Made by a program: the position numbers and the translations under genes. From assembly GCA_028289425.1 (NCBI GenBank), contig JANQPL010000004.1, forward strand, positions 496,001 through 560,000: DNA of 64,000 bases, given 5' to 3'. Below are positions 53,401-60,903 of the stretch, piece by piece (the first letter of the stretch is position 1; every line of letters starts with the position of its first letter). Source of the DNA: Alphaproteobacteria bacterium (GTDB taxonomy: Bacteria; Pseudomonadota; Alphaproteobacteria; JANQMY01). The notes below the pieces were generated by a model. That model did not search any database. It was given only the letters and a program-made list of their open reading frames with translations, and was not told where the DNA came from.

Positions 53401-53463
53401 GATCCGGCAAGTCCGTTTGCAGCATTGGCGGCCTTGCGCGACGTCGACAAGGCGGCAAAATAA
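50431..53463 (+). CDS. SUV3-type superfamily 2 RNA helicase
   Basis: 1010 residues. The helicase core is at the N-terminus: motif I GPTNTGKT (34-41), motif II AVDEVQLCAD, VDFIVATDAIGMGLNMDIDH VAF, and motif VI QIAGRAGRH. This is the SUV3 (mitochondrial degradosome helicase) type found in alphaproteobacteria. A C-terminal helical region follows, then a low-complexity stretch (Ser, Ala, Thr, Pro; residues about 785-880), a short ordered domain (GCFEVTADMMSLVGCSGDEF EGILRSLGYRKR) and a strongly basic tail with RSRPQRKETRSEGRP, likely RNA-binding. It is followed after 9 bases by the S4-domain gene. Confidence 0.95.
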   Translation: MTQRRQDAPSHKASQLLSSPYKKEAAGRLTAVLGPTNTGKTHYAVERMLGYSTGMIGLPLRLLAREIYDRVCQKLGPGPVALITGEEKIVPPNPRFYVCTVEAMPLQLETEFLAVDEVQLCADPERGHVFTDRLLRARGTEETLFLGAETIRPLIRQLLPEATFSSRSRFSDLAYIGPKKFSRLPRRSAVVAFSADSVYGIAELIRRQRGGAAVVMGALSPRTRNAQVALYQSGEVDFIVATDAIGMGLNMDIDHVAFANLKKFDGVGHRELKPAEIAQIAGRAGRHTNDGTFGPTGEVNPFEADLVEQIENHRFDPIRTLQWRNPVLDFSSVERLIQSLEETPPARGLSRARAADDLTALKMMSSNTAIMEKAKAPAAIGQLWEVCQIPDFQKTTVDEHVRLLTNIFDHLIGAENRLPSDWVSGHIQRLDRTDGDLDMIATRIAHIRTWTYVSNRNGWLEDQDEWQGRTREIEDKLSDALHEALTQRFIDRRTSLLMKRLQQNEDLSSEIAEDGSVLVEGAYAGKLSGFKFVPDPRALVEDTGIGAKTLRTAALKSLNSEVVTRAARLGNVPDDAIQLTEHGKIWWEGSPIATLERGADPLSPRVRVLADDLVPAAAIERIQKRLDSWVKARIDSQLAPLVALRDADHLSGPARGLAFQLVESMGGLPRREAAAQLKELDQTLRASLRQLGVRFGEYSIFVPTLLKPAPAHLKALLWAVFQQPSENGTPLLQKLPPPPGPGLTSIQVDRHVPKGFYESAGFRVCGMRGVRIDMLERLAGLVRAARDGDSAPTKEDNASGEVIKNSDAASAPIFAGAQTSSENGATAAPPSIGSEAPDAPAETHTASAASDDTTDDLSPAEGPAAATDVATPAPAKRNLPAGCFEVTADMMSLVGCSGDEFEGILRSLGYRKRSHTPDTEENSEAIEVWHYQQRRPGRSRPQRKETRSEGRPVPSGKKQRSRKKAAGAGGGNKKQPRVTSAGPRKSKGEIDPASPFAALAALRDVDKAAK

Positions 53464-53472
53464 TCGCCACGC

Positions 53473-54429
53473 ATGACATCAAAGCCCGCCCCAGAGGTCA
53501 CTTCGATCCGCATCGACAAATGGCTCTGGTATGCGCGATTCCTCAAAACCAGGTCACTCGCGTCCAAATTCGTTGAAGGCGGCAAGATCCGCCGTCGGCC
53601 AGAGACGCCCGAAGAAGCGGAAGCGACGCGGATTACTAAGCCGAACCAACTAGTGTATCGCGGCGACATTCTGACCTTCCCCTTGGGCCCACATATTCGG
53701 GTTGTAAAGGTGGTTGAGATTGGCACCCGCCGCGGGCCCGCGCCGGAAGCGCGCCTGCTCTATGAAGATCTGAGTCCACCCCTGCCCAAATCGGCCAGTT
53801 CAACTTCCCCTTCACCACAAGGTATCAGTGCCGGACGCCGGCCGACCAAGAAGGAGCGGCGTGCCCTCACAAGGTTGAAGGACCTTGACGGAAGTGGTCA
53901 TGGTTCTGACATATGGGAGGGCAGCGCCCAGCCAACGGCGCCGGAAGGAGATCCGCCGACCATGTTGAACCGCATCAAAAGCCTCTTTTCTGCATTCGAT
54001 AGGGGCGAAAGTGCAACAGAAGGCCACAGCTTTGAAGAACATCAGCTGGCGGCCGCCGCCCTTTTGGTGGAAGCCGGCTGTTTGGACGGCGGATTCGAAG
54101 GCGTTGAGAAGGAAACGGTACAATCTCTGCTGACCGGACGGTTCAGTCTGTCGCAGGACGAAGTTGCCGCCTTGATGGAGCAAGCGGAGAGCGCGCAGGA
54201 CAGCTCAAGCCAGCTCTTTCGCTTCACACACGCAGTGAAAGACACGTTCACGGAGGAAGAACGCATACATTTGATTGAAATGTTGTGGGAGGTGGTCTAT
54301 GCCGATGGCGTCCTTCACGATTATGAAGCGAATTTGTTGCGCCGGATCGGGGGCCTTATCCACGTGTCTGACCGCGACCGGGGGGATGCCCTGAGGCGGG
54401 TCAAGCAGAAGCTGGGTATTGAAGACTAA
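53473..54429 (+). CDS. S4 RNA-binding domain fused to a TerB-like domain
   Basis: 318 residues. Residues 10-100 are an Hsp15-type S4 domain (IRIDKWLWYARFLKTRSLAS KFVEGGKIR, VYRGDILTFPLGPHIRVVKV), which binds RNA, with a basic end (GRRPTKKERRALTRLKD). After a linker, residues 164-318 form a helical TerB-like domain (COG4103 type: FEEHQLAAAALLVEAGCLDG, IHLIEMLWEVVYADGVLHDY EANLLRRIGGLIHVSD). The two are usually separate genes. AAGGAG at 53945-53950 lies 11 bases before the ATG of residue 164 (53962), so the TerB part may also be made on its own. Confidence 0.88.
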   Translation: MTSKPAPEVTSIRIDKWLWYARFLKTRSLASKFVEGGKIRRRPETPEEAEATRITKPNQLVYRGDILTFPLGPHIRVVKVVEIGTRRGPAPEARLLYEDLSPPLPKSASSTSPSPQGISAGRRPTKKERRALTRLKDLDGSGHGSDIWEGSAQPTAPEGDPPTMLNRIKSLFSAFDRGESATEGHSFEEHQLAAAALLVEAGCLDGGFEGVEKETVQSLLTGRFSLSQDEVAALMEQAESAQDSSSQLFRFTHAVKDTFTEEERIHLIEMLWEVVYADGVLHDYEANLLRRIGGLIHVSDRDRGDALRRVKQKLGIED

Positions 54430-54480
54430 AAAAAACCGAACTATGAGAGACCCGGTGGCGGCGGTCATTGGAGTGAAAAT

Positions 54481-54819
54481 ATGACATACATCGTTGTGGA
54501 TGCTTGCATAAAGTGCAAATTCATGGACTGCGTTGAAGTCTGCCCGGTGGACTGCTTCTACGAGGGCGAAAACATGCTCGTGATCCACCCGGACGAATGC
54601 ATCGATTGCGGTGTGTGCGAACCAGAATGCCCGGTTGAAGCGATTAAGCCCGATACGGAAGAAGGGCTGGAGAATTGGCTCGAAGTCAACCGCGAATACT
54701 CTGAGAAATGGCCCAATATTACCGTCAAGGGCGAACCGCCGGCGGATGGTAAGGAATTCGAGACAGAGGAAGGCAAGTTCGAGAAGTATTTCAGCTCGAA
54801 CCCCGGCCAGGGCTCCTAA
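54481..54819 (+). CDS. fdxA: Ferredoxin FdxA (7Fe-8S type)
   Basis: 112 residues. Two cluster motifs at the N-terminus: [20 protein letters not shown] (3Fe-4S/4Fe-4S cysteines) and [15 protein letters not shown]. The remaining tail [17 protein letters not shown] is typical of FdxA. It is an electron carrier whose redox partners are not evident here. A TAACCAC-CAAAAAA-GTGGTTA hairpin (54817-54837) includes the stop codon and could end or stabilise the transcript; no T-run follows. Confidence 0.97.
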   Translation: MTYIVVDACIKCKFMDCVEVCPVDCFYEGENMLVIHPDECIDCGVCEPECPVEAIKPDTEEGLENWLEVNREYSEKWPNITVKGEPPADGKEFETEEGKFEKYFSSNPGQGS

Positions 54820-55295
54820 CCACCAAAAAAGTGGTTAACGCGACCTTAAGGTGTTGCCTTTCGTAGCGTCGTGCAGGTCAATCTGTGTCATCAGCACGCG
54901 GAATTGAGCTCGCTTTTTTTCTGCCACATTTTGTGTTATAATACTTTCTCTTTGTGGAGATGAATGGGCTAAGGGGCGCCGCTGGTTATAGGACCGTGTG
55001 CGTCTTTTTTGGTTCCTGGCTTGCCGAAAGAGGGTCACCGATCAAAAGACGGTGAGGCAGCTTAAAAGCACATAAACGGCCGGCCACCGCATTGAAACCC
55101 TGATGGGATCACTAAATAACCGTCAGAGACAGAATTGAGCTGCTTTGCAAAAGGGGTGGGCTTACAGACCATAGGGCACCAAATGTCGAACCTGTCTTGC
55201 AGATGGGTGCGCTTGAGGTCGGCCTCGTCGAAACCGATGAGGGGCTTGCGGCAAGCAGAATAATCCGTTCAGTAACTGGGATGAAAGAGCGAGAA
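54820..55295 (+). other. Long leader region before carD with a strong -10 element
   Basis: 476 bases without a protein gene. A perfect TATAAT stands at 54937-54942 after a T-rich stretch; no good -35 TTGACA is seen 16-18 bases upstream. If used, the carD message would carry a leader of about 345 bases. A folded element, TGCC/GGCA enclosing TCACCG-ATCAAAAGA-CGGTGA (55022-55059), lies in it. It may be a regulatory leader or a small RNA; no known riboswitch was recognised. Confidence 0.45.
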
Positions 55296-55823
55296 ATGGT
55301 GAAAAAAACCACGAAAAAGACGACAAAAAAGCTGGATTTCCGCGCCAATGACTTTGTGGTCTACCCAGCCCATGGCGTCGGCAAGATTGTCGATGTGGAA
55401 GAGCAGGAAGTTGCCGGAACGAAGCTTGAGCTGTTTGTCGTCGATTTCGAAAAAGAAAAGATGACCCTGCGGGTGCCCACGGCAAAAGCCAAGAGCGTCG
55501 GCATGCGCCGGCTGTCGAGCCCTGACATCGTTGAAAGCGCTCTTAAAACCCTTCGCGGGCGTGCGCGCATCAAACGCACCATGTGGAGCCGCCGTGCCCA
55601 GGAATACGAAGCGAAAATCAATTCAGGCGACCTGCAATCCATCGCAGAAGTCGTCCGGGATCTGCACCGGGCCGGCGGCCAACCGGAGCAATCTTACAGC
55701 GAACGGCAGCTTTATGAGGCCGCTCTGGACCGCATGGCGCGAGAAGTGGCGGCCGTCGAGAAGATCGATGAAGATGCGGCAATTCAACGCGTCGAAACGG
55801 CGCTGGAAAAGGAAGCGGCCTAG
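55296..55823 (+). CDS. carD: CarD-family transcription factor
   Basis: 175 residues from MVKKTTKKTTKKLDFRANDF, preceded by AAAGAG; an upstream reading from 55197 does not match relatives. The N-terminal Tudor-like RNA-polymerase-binding domain is FVVYPAHGVGKIVDVEEQEV AGTKLELFVVDFEKEKMTLR, and the C-terminal helical DNA-contact domain includes MWSRRAQEYEAKINSGDLQS IAEVVRDL. CarD stabilises promoter open complexes at rRNA and other promoters. FdxA lies upstream and RpoH downstream, the usual alphaproteobacterial order. Confidence 0.96.
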   Translation: MVKKTTKKTTKKLDFRANDFVVYPAHGVGKIVDVEEQEVAGTKLELFVVDFEKEKMTLRVPTAKAKSVGMRRLSSPDIVESALKTLRGRARIKRTMWSRRAQEYEAKINSGDLQSIAEVVRDLHRAGGQPEQSYSERQLYEAALDRMAREVAAVEKIDEDAAIQRVETALEKEAA

Positions 55824-55988
55824 TTTTCCGGCCCTTTTAAGCGCTGTAGGCCGCCATTGCGGCCGCTTCTCCAAGAATCGCTAAAAAAAGCACTACCTGA
55901 GCGGGTTTGAGACTGATCCGGCTCAGGCCCGGCTTCGTACAACCTCTTGAAAGCGAAACACACGTTTCCGACCGACGAGAGGTGGTAC

Positions 55989-56876
55989 ATGGCGCACATA
56001 GACACGCCCGAAACCCAAAAAGCCAACCGGCGCTTCATTCAGCAGGCCATGAAAAAACCTCTGCTGGAAGCGGAGCACGAGGCCGAACTGGCGCGCGCTT
56101 GGCGCGACAATGGGGATCAGAAGGCGCTCCACCAGCTGACGCATGCTTACATGCGCCTGGTCATTGCCGTTGCCGGTAAGTTTAGAAATTACGGTCTTCC
56201 CATGGCCGACCTTGTCCAAGAAGGCAATGTGGGTCTGATGCAGGCGGCCGCCCGTTTTGACCCTGAACGGGGCGTCCGCTTTTCGACCTATGCCACGTGG
56301 TGGATCCGATCTTGCATCCAGGACTATATTCTCCGGAACTGGTCGATCGTCCGTACCGGGACGACAGCATCGCAGAAATCTCTGTTCTTCAAACTCCGGC
56401 GTTTGCGCGCGCTTCTGGAAGACGATACCAGTTCCTCCCTGTCCTTTGAAAACAAGGAGATCATCGCAGACCGTTTGTCGGTGGATGTGAAGGACGTGGA
56501 ATCCATGGAAAGCCGACTTACTCATGGCGACCGGTCTCTCAACGCCGTGATGACCGATGACGGGAACTCGGAATGGCTGGATGTTCTCGCGGACGATCGT
56601 CCGTTGCCGGAAGAAGAAGTGATGGATAATCGTGACAGTGAACAGCACAAGCGCTGGATCGATCAGGCACTTGAAGGTCTCAACGAACGCGAACTGATGA
56701 TCATTCGCGAACGCCGCCTTCAGGAAGATACAGTGACGCTTGAATCACTGGGCGACCGGCTGGGCGTTTCAAAGGAGCGTGTTCGGCAGATCGAGTTTCA
56801 GGCGCTGAATAAGCTGAAGAAGTCGCTGACTCAGATTGTGGGTGACCCCAAGGCGGTTGGTCTCGTCGGCGTCTAG
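55989..56876 (+). CDS. rpoH: RNA polymerase sigma-32 factor RpoH (RpoH2 type)
   Basis: 295 residues from MAHIDTPETQKANRRFIQQA at 55989, with GAGAGG about 6 bases upstream. Region 2 is GLPMADLVQEGNVGLMQAAA RFDPERGVRFSTYATWWIRS; the RpoH box TTASQKSLFFKLRRLR is present (the family-specific segment), and region 4 is ESLGDRLGVSKERVRQIEFQ ALNKLKK. Alphaproteobacteria often carry two RpoH; the divergence from the canonical heat-shock form and the carD linkage suggest RpoH2, associated with oxidative stress. The TAG stop begins a repeat at 56874. Confidence 0.95.
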   Translation: MAHIDTPETQKANRRFIQQAMKKPLLEAEHEAELARAWRDNGDQKALHQLTHAYMRLVIAVAGKFRNYGLPMADLVQEGNVGLMQAAARFDPERGVRFSTYATWWIRSCIQDYILRNWSIVRTGTTASQKSLFFKLRRLRALLEDDTSSSLSFENKEIIADRLSVDVKDVESMESRLTHGDRSLNAVMTDDGNSEWLDVLADDRPLPEEEVMDNRDSEQHKRWIDQALEGLNERELMIIRERRLQEDTVTLESLGDRLGVSKERVRQIEFQALNKLKKSLTQIVGDPKAVGLVGV

Positions 56877-56910
56877 AGCACTTCCGACCAGATTGAAGCA
56901 GGTCTATTGC
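56875..56910 (+). repeat. Copy of the element end found at 17168
   Basis: AGAGCACTTCCGACCAGATT and onward through GAAGCAGGTCTATTGC matches the left end of the element at 17168-17204 with few differences and small gaps (shared AGAGCA, GACC, AGATTGAAGCAG, TTGC). It begins inside the rpoH stop codon. No second arm is seen nearby, so it is a solo end or decayed copy. Confidence 0.55.
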
Positions 56911-56927
56911 CGAGCCGGCTGCGGCGC

Positions 56928-57704
56928 CTAAGCCTTCTGCGCTTGGCCGCGTTGGCGGATCGATTCGCGCCTTTCTTCCACGTCTTGCGCACGCACAGAG
57001 CGATTTGCCGCACCCGACAGCTCTAATTCGGTTTTCATGGCTTCTCCAAATGACTGAGCGAAGCCCTCGTCAATGAGCGATTTGTAGCCCGTAAGGCATG
57101 TCGGCACGACAGACAGCATGTCTTCGGCCAGGGTCCGGCAGGTGGGCAGCAGGTCTTCAGGCGCCACCACCCGGTTTACCAAGCCCCATTCCGCAGCTTG
57201 TTGCGCGCTTAAGAAATTTCCGGTCAACGACAGTTCTTTCGCGCGATAGACGCCGATGGCCCGGCTTAGTTTTTGGCTGAGCCCCCATCCGGGCAGAATG
57301 CCCACGCGGGCATGGGTGTCGGCAAACCGCGCCTCGGTCGATGCAATAAGCACGTCGCACGCCAAAGCCAATTCGAAACCGCCTGTAATGGCGACGCCAT
57401 TGATCGCTCCGATGATCGGACCGGAAAACCGTCCAAGCGAACGGACCGGATCGCGGTCTTGAATGGTGTTGTTGAGAGCGGACGATTTGTTGGCGCCGAG
57501 CTCTTTTAGGTCGAGACCGGCACAAAAGGCGCGGCCGGCGCCCGTAACGATCAGCACACGCGTTTCCGCATCGGCCTCCAAAGCATCGACCGCTTCGGCA
57601 ATCCCGACACGTAGCTCGGTTGAGAGCGCATTCATCGCTTCCGGGCGGTTGAGTGTGACGGTCGCAATGCCGCCTTCCTTGGCAATTTCCACGACTTGCG
57701 GCAT
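56928..57704 (-). CDS. Enoyl-CoA hydratase/isomerase family protein
   Basis: 258 residues of crotonase fold: IATVTLNRPEAMNALSTELR, FCAGLDLKELGANKSSALNN with the oxyanion-hole region, and IGAINGVAITGGFELALACD VLIASTEARFADTHARVGIL PGWG. The first catalytic Glu (in GGFELAL) is present. The second, normally in a PE pair of FxxPExxxG, reads FADTHARVG here, so the protein may be an isomerase or another crotonase rather than a true hydratase. GGAGTAG lies upstream of the ATG. It stands 6 bases downstream of the M48 peptidase stop on the same strand. Confidence 0.9.
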   Translation of the reverse strand: MPQVVEIAKEGGIATVTLNRPEAMNALSTELRVGIAEAVDALEADAETRVLIVTGAGRAFCAGLDLKELGANKSSALNNTIQDRDPVRSLGRFSGPIIGAINGVAITGGFELALACDVLIASTEARFADTHARVGILPGWGLSQKLSRAIGVYRAKELSLTGNFLSAQQAAEWGLVNRVVAPEDLLPTCRTLAEDMLSVVPTCLTGYKSLIDEGFAQSFGEAMKTELELSGAANRSVRAQDVEERRESIRQRGQAQKA

Positions 57705-57710
57705 TGGGAT

Positions 57711-59198
57711 CTACTCCGTGACGATTTTATACCGGGCGCCTGACGAAACGTTCTCGTCTTCTTCAAGCGCATTTATAAAACGAAAACGATCGACTTTGAA
57801 CGTACGAAAGGCCATGCGGTTCGCCAAACTTTGGACGGTGTCGCCGTCGCGCGCAGTGACGACCCGCAGGCGCAGGGGCTTAAGCTGCGCGGCTTCAGTG
57901 TTCGAGAGCTTTCGAAATCCCATGGCCGTTTCGTGGAACTGCGGCTCATATTTTTGCGTGACCGCCGGGGGCGACAAGAACAAGAAGTGATAGGCAAGGC
58001 TTCCTGAATATTGATAAGCCACAAGGCGCAAATTACGCGTGCCTCTGTTCGATTGCATGCGATAGGTTCCCGTGGCGGCCGGTATGCCGGACCGGGTCGT
58101 GAATGCTTGAACATCGGAAATGGTGATTCTAAGCCGCCCCGCATATTCCTGTTGCAGATAATCGACGATGCTATCGCTTGCCCGGATTCGGCCTGCATTG
58201 AAGCGCAAAGCTGTTTCGTCGGGTCCAAACGCATAAACCGCATCTGTTGAGTTGGTCAGATAGAACCGATCCGGCGCCGTAAAGGAAAGCCGCAAGGACG
58301 GATGAGAGAATGTCCGCCCCCTGATAAAGCCTTGTTCCGGATCGTCCCCAAAGAGAATGCCGTCAATCCGGTCGAGATAGGCGTTGCGTTTTCGTGGGCG
58401 CTCTCCTGGTCCTGATGACGCCCGGCCCGCTTCGGTAATCGCTCGCTCTACGCGCTTGCCGGTGTTTGGATGGGTCGAAAAAAAGTCGCCTCGATTGGGA
58501 TCATAGGGCGTGCCGGTGATTCTCGCGAGCAGGGCGCGCTCATTCGCCATGCTGTCCAGAAAATCCGCCTGCGCATATGGGTCGTATCCGGCATCGGCCA
58601 GGGCGCGGACCCCGACAAGGTCGGCCTCATATTCTTGTTCTCTGGAAAAATTTCTGATGAGGGCGCCGCCGGTGCGCTGCAGTACTTCGTTGACCACATT
58701 GCTGCCGCCAACAGCGCCAACGACGGCGCCAATGATGCCGACGCCGATCTCACGATCGAACCGCTTTGCCATGTGGCGCTCTGTGACGTGGCCCACTTCA
58801 TGGCCTAGCACGCCTGCAAGTTCTGCTTCGGAATTGGCGATCGCGAGCGCGCCGCGTGACACATACACATAGCCACCGGGCAGGGCGAAGGCATTGACAA
58901 TCGGCGAATTGACCACGGTGAACGTGTATCCCACGTCGGGATCGCTTGAGTAGCTTGCGATTAGATCGCCGATCTCCGCCACATAGGTGTCGATACCGTC
59001 TTCGGTATAGGCGCCGCCAAATTGTTGAACCGCCCGCGGGTGCTGCTCGCGTCCGAGGCGCTTTTCTTGTTCCTTCGAGATGAAAACTTGTGCGTGGGAC
59101 GGCACAGTTGATGGCAGCAGCAAGCCTGTTGCAAATGCCACGGCGACAATCCAGCCGTTCCGTGCAGAACGGCGTTCCCCCCGATCGCTCTTTTTCAC
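57711..59198 (-). CDS. Secreted M48-family metalloprotease (BepA-like)
   Basis: 495 residues. I choose GTG 59198 with GAGAGG 4 bases upstream; a TTG at 59213 is the alternative. A signal peptide (NGWIVAVAFATGLLLPSTVP SHAQ) is followed by the Zn site LGHEVGHVTERH (HEVGH near residue 133-137), the downstream Glu in YEADLVGVRALADAGYDP, and FFSTHPNTGKRVERA. The C-terminal part, LRLRVVTARDGDTVQSLANR MAF, looks like a LysM-type module. Such proteases handle misfolded outer-membrane proteins in the periplasm. Confidence 0.92.
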   Translation of the reverse strand: MKKSDRGERRSARNGWIVAVAFATGLLLPSTVPSHAQVFISKEQEKRLGREQHPRAVQQFGGAYTEDGIDTYVAEIGDLIASYSSDPDVGYTFTVVNSPIVNAFALPGGYVYVSRGALAIANSEAELAGVLGHEVGHVTERHMAKRFDREIGVGIIGAVVGAVGGSNVVNEVLQRTGGALIRNFSREQEYEADLVGVRALADAGYDPYAQADFLDSMANERALLARITGTPYDPNRGDFFSTHPNTGKRVERAITEAGRASSGPGERPRKRNAYLDRIDGILFGDDPEQGFIRGRTFSHPSLRLSFTAPDRFYLTNSTDAVYAFGPDETALRFNAGRIRASDSIVDYLQQEYAGRLRITISDVQAFTTRSGIPAATGTYRMQSNRGTRNLRLVAYQYSGSLAYHFLFLSPPAVTQKYEPQFHETAMGFRKLSNTEAAQLKPLRLRVVTARDGDTVQSLANRMAFRTFKVDRFRFINALEEDENVSSGARYKIVTE

Positions 59199-59279
59199 GT
59201 TGCCTCTCACCAAACTTCCCCCACAATCATCTTACGCACTGTACTTCAATTAATGTCTGCGCTACGCCGCTTTCGCCAC

Positions 59280-60179
59280 TCAAAACGGGACCGCGGCGAT
59301 CACATCTCCCACCTGTTCGATCTGGTCCGGATGTGACGCTTCGATAAACGGACCGTTATACTCTTCGACCCAACCGCGCACTCGAATCGTCTTGCCTTCC
59401 AGCCCGAATGGATCAATTTCTTTTTCGAAACGGCGCGAATGTTTGGGTGCGATCGTTACCGTGAAATCACTGCGCCAATCCTCGCCGAAATTCAGAAAAT
59501 AGCGGTTCTTATGCTTGGCAACGACCAGAACTTCGCCTTCGACAATCTGAAAGGTGCCGATTAGATCCTCAGATGGCTCCGGCCGGCGAATTCGATAGAA
59601 ATCGTCGCTCCAGAGCCCGCGGGCGGCGCTACGGGCGGCCCTTTCACGCCGATAGAGTTCGTTGACGCAAACCCGATTGTCCGACAGCACATGAACGCGG
59701 GCAAAGCCGTTCGATATCATTTCGCCTTGGACCCATGACGGGTCCCCTTCAGGCACCTCCAAACGTACCAAGTGTGCCTGCATGCGTCCGTATCGGTCCG
59801 AGCGCTCGGGTCCCAGGTGCAATTTCACAGGCCCTCCCAGCACGAGCTTTCTCAGAAATGATCTGGCTTCGTAAGCAAGCGGCCAGGATTGGAAACCCGG
59901 GCGGCCATTCGCCAATCGTGGGGCCTGGATCCCGATCAGCCGGACCACTTGGCCGCTTTCCATCAAAACCGTATCGCCGTCGATGACATCGACGACGCGT
60001 TCCATCGTGCCGTGAGATTTTGTGGGGCTCTCCAGACCTTCAACGCAGGCTGCCGCACGCGCCACGCCGCTCGCTGCCAGCATCCCGGCAGCGACCAGGC
60101 ATGTCCACGTCCAGCCTCGCCTGTGTGACCGCATTCTCCGCTTTGCCCCCGAGAAACCTGTCGGTCTGTCTTTTTCCAT
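59280..60179 (-). CDS. Secreted thermonuclease-like (SNase) protein
   Basis: 299 residues from the ATG at 60179; an ATG at 60134 (MRSHRRGWTW) is also possible, and neither has a strong ribosome site. The signal segment is TWTCLVAAGMLAASGVARAA. The SNase domain: VDVIDGDTVLMESGQVVRLI GIQAPR, the Asp-Arg-Tyr-Gly-Arg loop (SDRYGRMQAHLV), EMISNGFARVHVLSDN. A further C-terminal domain (GTFQIVEGEVLVVAKHKNRY, IRVRGWVEEYNGPFIEASHP) resembles an OB-like fold. It probably degrades nucleic acids outside the cytoplasm. Confidence 0.88.
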   Translation of the reverse strand: MEKDRPTGFSGAKRRMRSHRRGWTWTCLVAAGMLAASGVARAAACVEGLESPTKSHGTMERVVDVIDGDTVLMESGQVVRLIGIQAPRLANGRPGFQSWPLAYEARSFLRKLVLGGPVKLHLGPERSDRYGRMQAHLVRLEVPEGDPSWVQGEMISNGFARVHVLSDNRVCVNELYRRERAARSAARGLWSDDFYRIRRPEPSEDLIGTFQIVEGEVLVVAKHKNRYFLNFGEDWRSDFTVTIAPKHSRRFEKEIDPFGLEGKTIRVRGWVEEYNGPFIEASHPDQIEQVGDVIAAVPF

Positions 60180-60254
60180 GCTCGCGTGAACCGGGGGGCG
60201 GGTCAAGTGCGCGGAAAGCGTCTATTCCGGCGCCAGATCACCAAAAACGTCGGG

Positions 60255-60695
60255 TCACCGCTGATATTTGATGAATGGGGTCACGGTCGCCACATGGTCG
60301 TACAAGCGCCTTGCGCGGGTATTGAACTCTTGGGTAAGCCAATAGGTCTGGTCGGCACCATGGGCATCGGCTGCGTTATACACGGCTTCAATAAGTGATT
60401 TGCCGATGCCACCGCCACGGACGGTGGGATCGACAAACAGATCCTCCAAATAACAACGGTCGGCGATCGACCACGTCACCGGGTGGAAAAGGTAATGGAC
60501 GATGCCGACCAGCCGTCCCGCCGGTTCTACGGCGCACAGCCCATATGGTTGCTGTCCATCAGCAACAAGCCGCCCCCAGGTTGCCTGCGTCACATTATCG
60601 GGCAGATCGGTTTTGTAGAAGCTGAGATATCCCTGCCACAGGGGTAACCACTGGTCATAGTCTTCGCCACAAAGGGGGCGTATGGCATGGCTCAT
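60255..60695 (-). CDS. GNAT-family N-acetyltransferase
   Basis: 146 residues from the ATG at 60695 (MSHAIRPLCGEDYDQWLPLW); the TTG two codons upstream is rejected. Acetyl-CoA site: YLEDLFVDPTVRGGGIGKSL IEAVYNAADAHGADQTYWLT, with the RGxGxG-type loop, and QEFNTRARRLYDHVATVTPF IKY near the end. The acceptor is unknown. It lies 75 bases upstream of the thermonuclease gene on the same strand. Confidence 0.92.
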   Translation of the reverse strand: MSHAIRPLCGEDYDQWLPLWQGYLSFYKTDLPDNVTQATWGRLVADGQQPYGLCAVEPAGRLVGIVHYLFHPVTWSIADRCYLEDLFVDPTVRGGGIGKSLIEAVYNAADAHGADQTYWLTQEFNTRARRLYDHVATVTPFIKYQR

Positions 60696-60903
60696 GAACA
60701 AATTGCTTTCATACTTGGTGTTTCAAAATGGCACAGGTTCCCGCGTTATGTCTCGGCGTCATATCCAAGGGCGAAATGGGCCTGGGCGCAAACCGCCCAA
60801 TGTAACCCCGGTTTAGTTGCTGCACAGCACGTACCACCCCAGGTTTAAGCTTCTTTCAGCATTGTTTGGTGCAATTGACGTCATCTTAGTGCGGGCATCA
60901 CCA

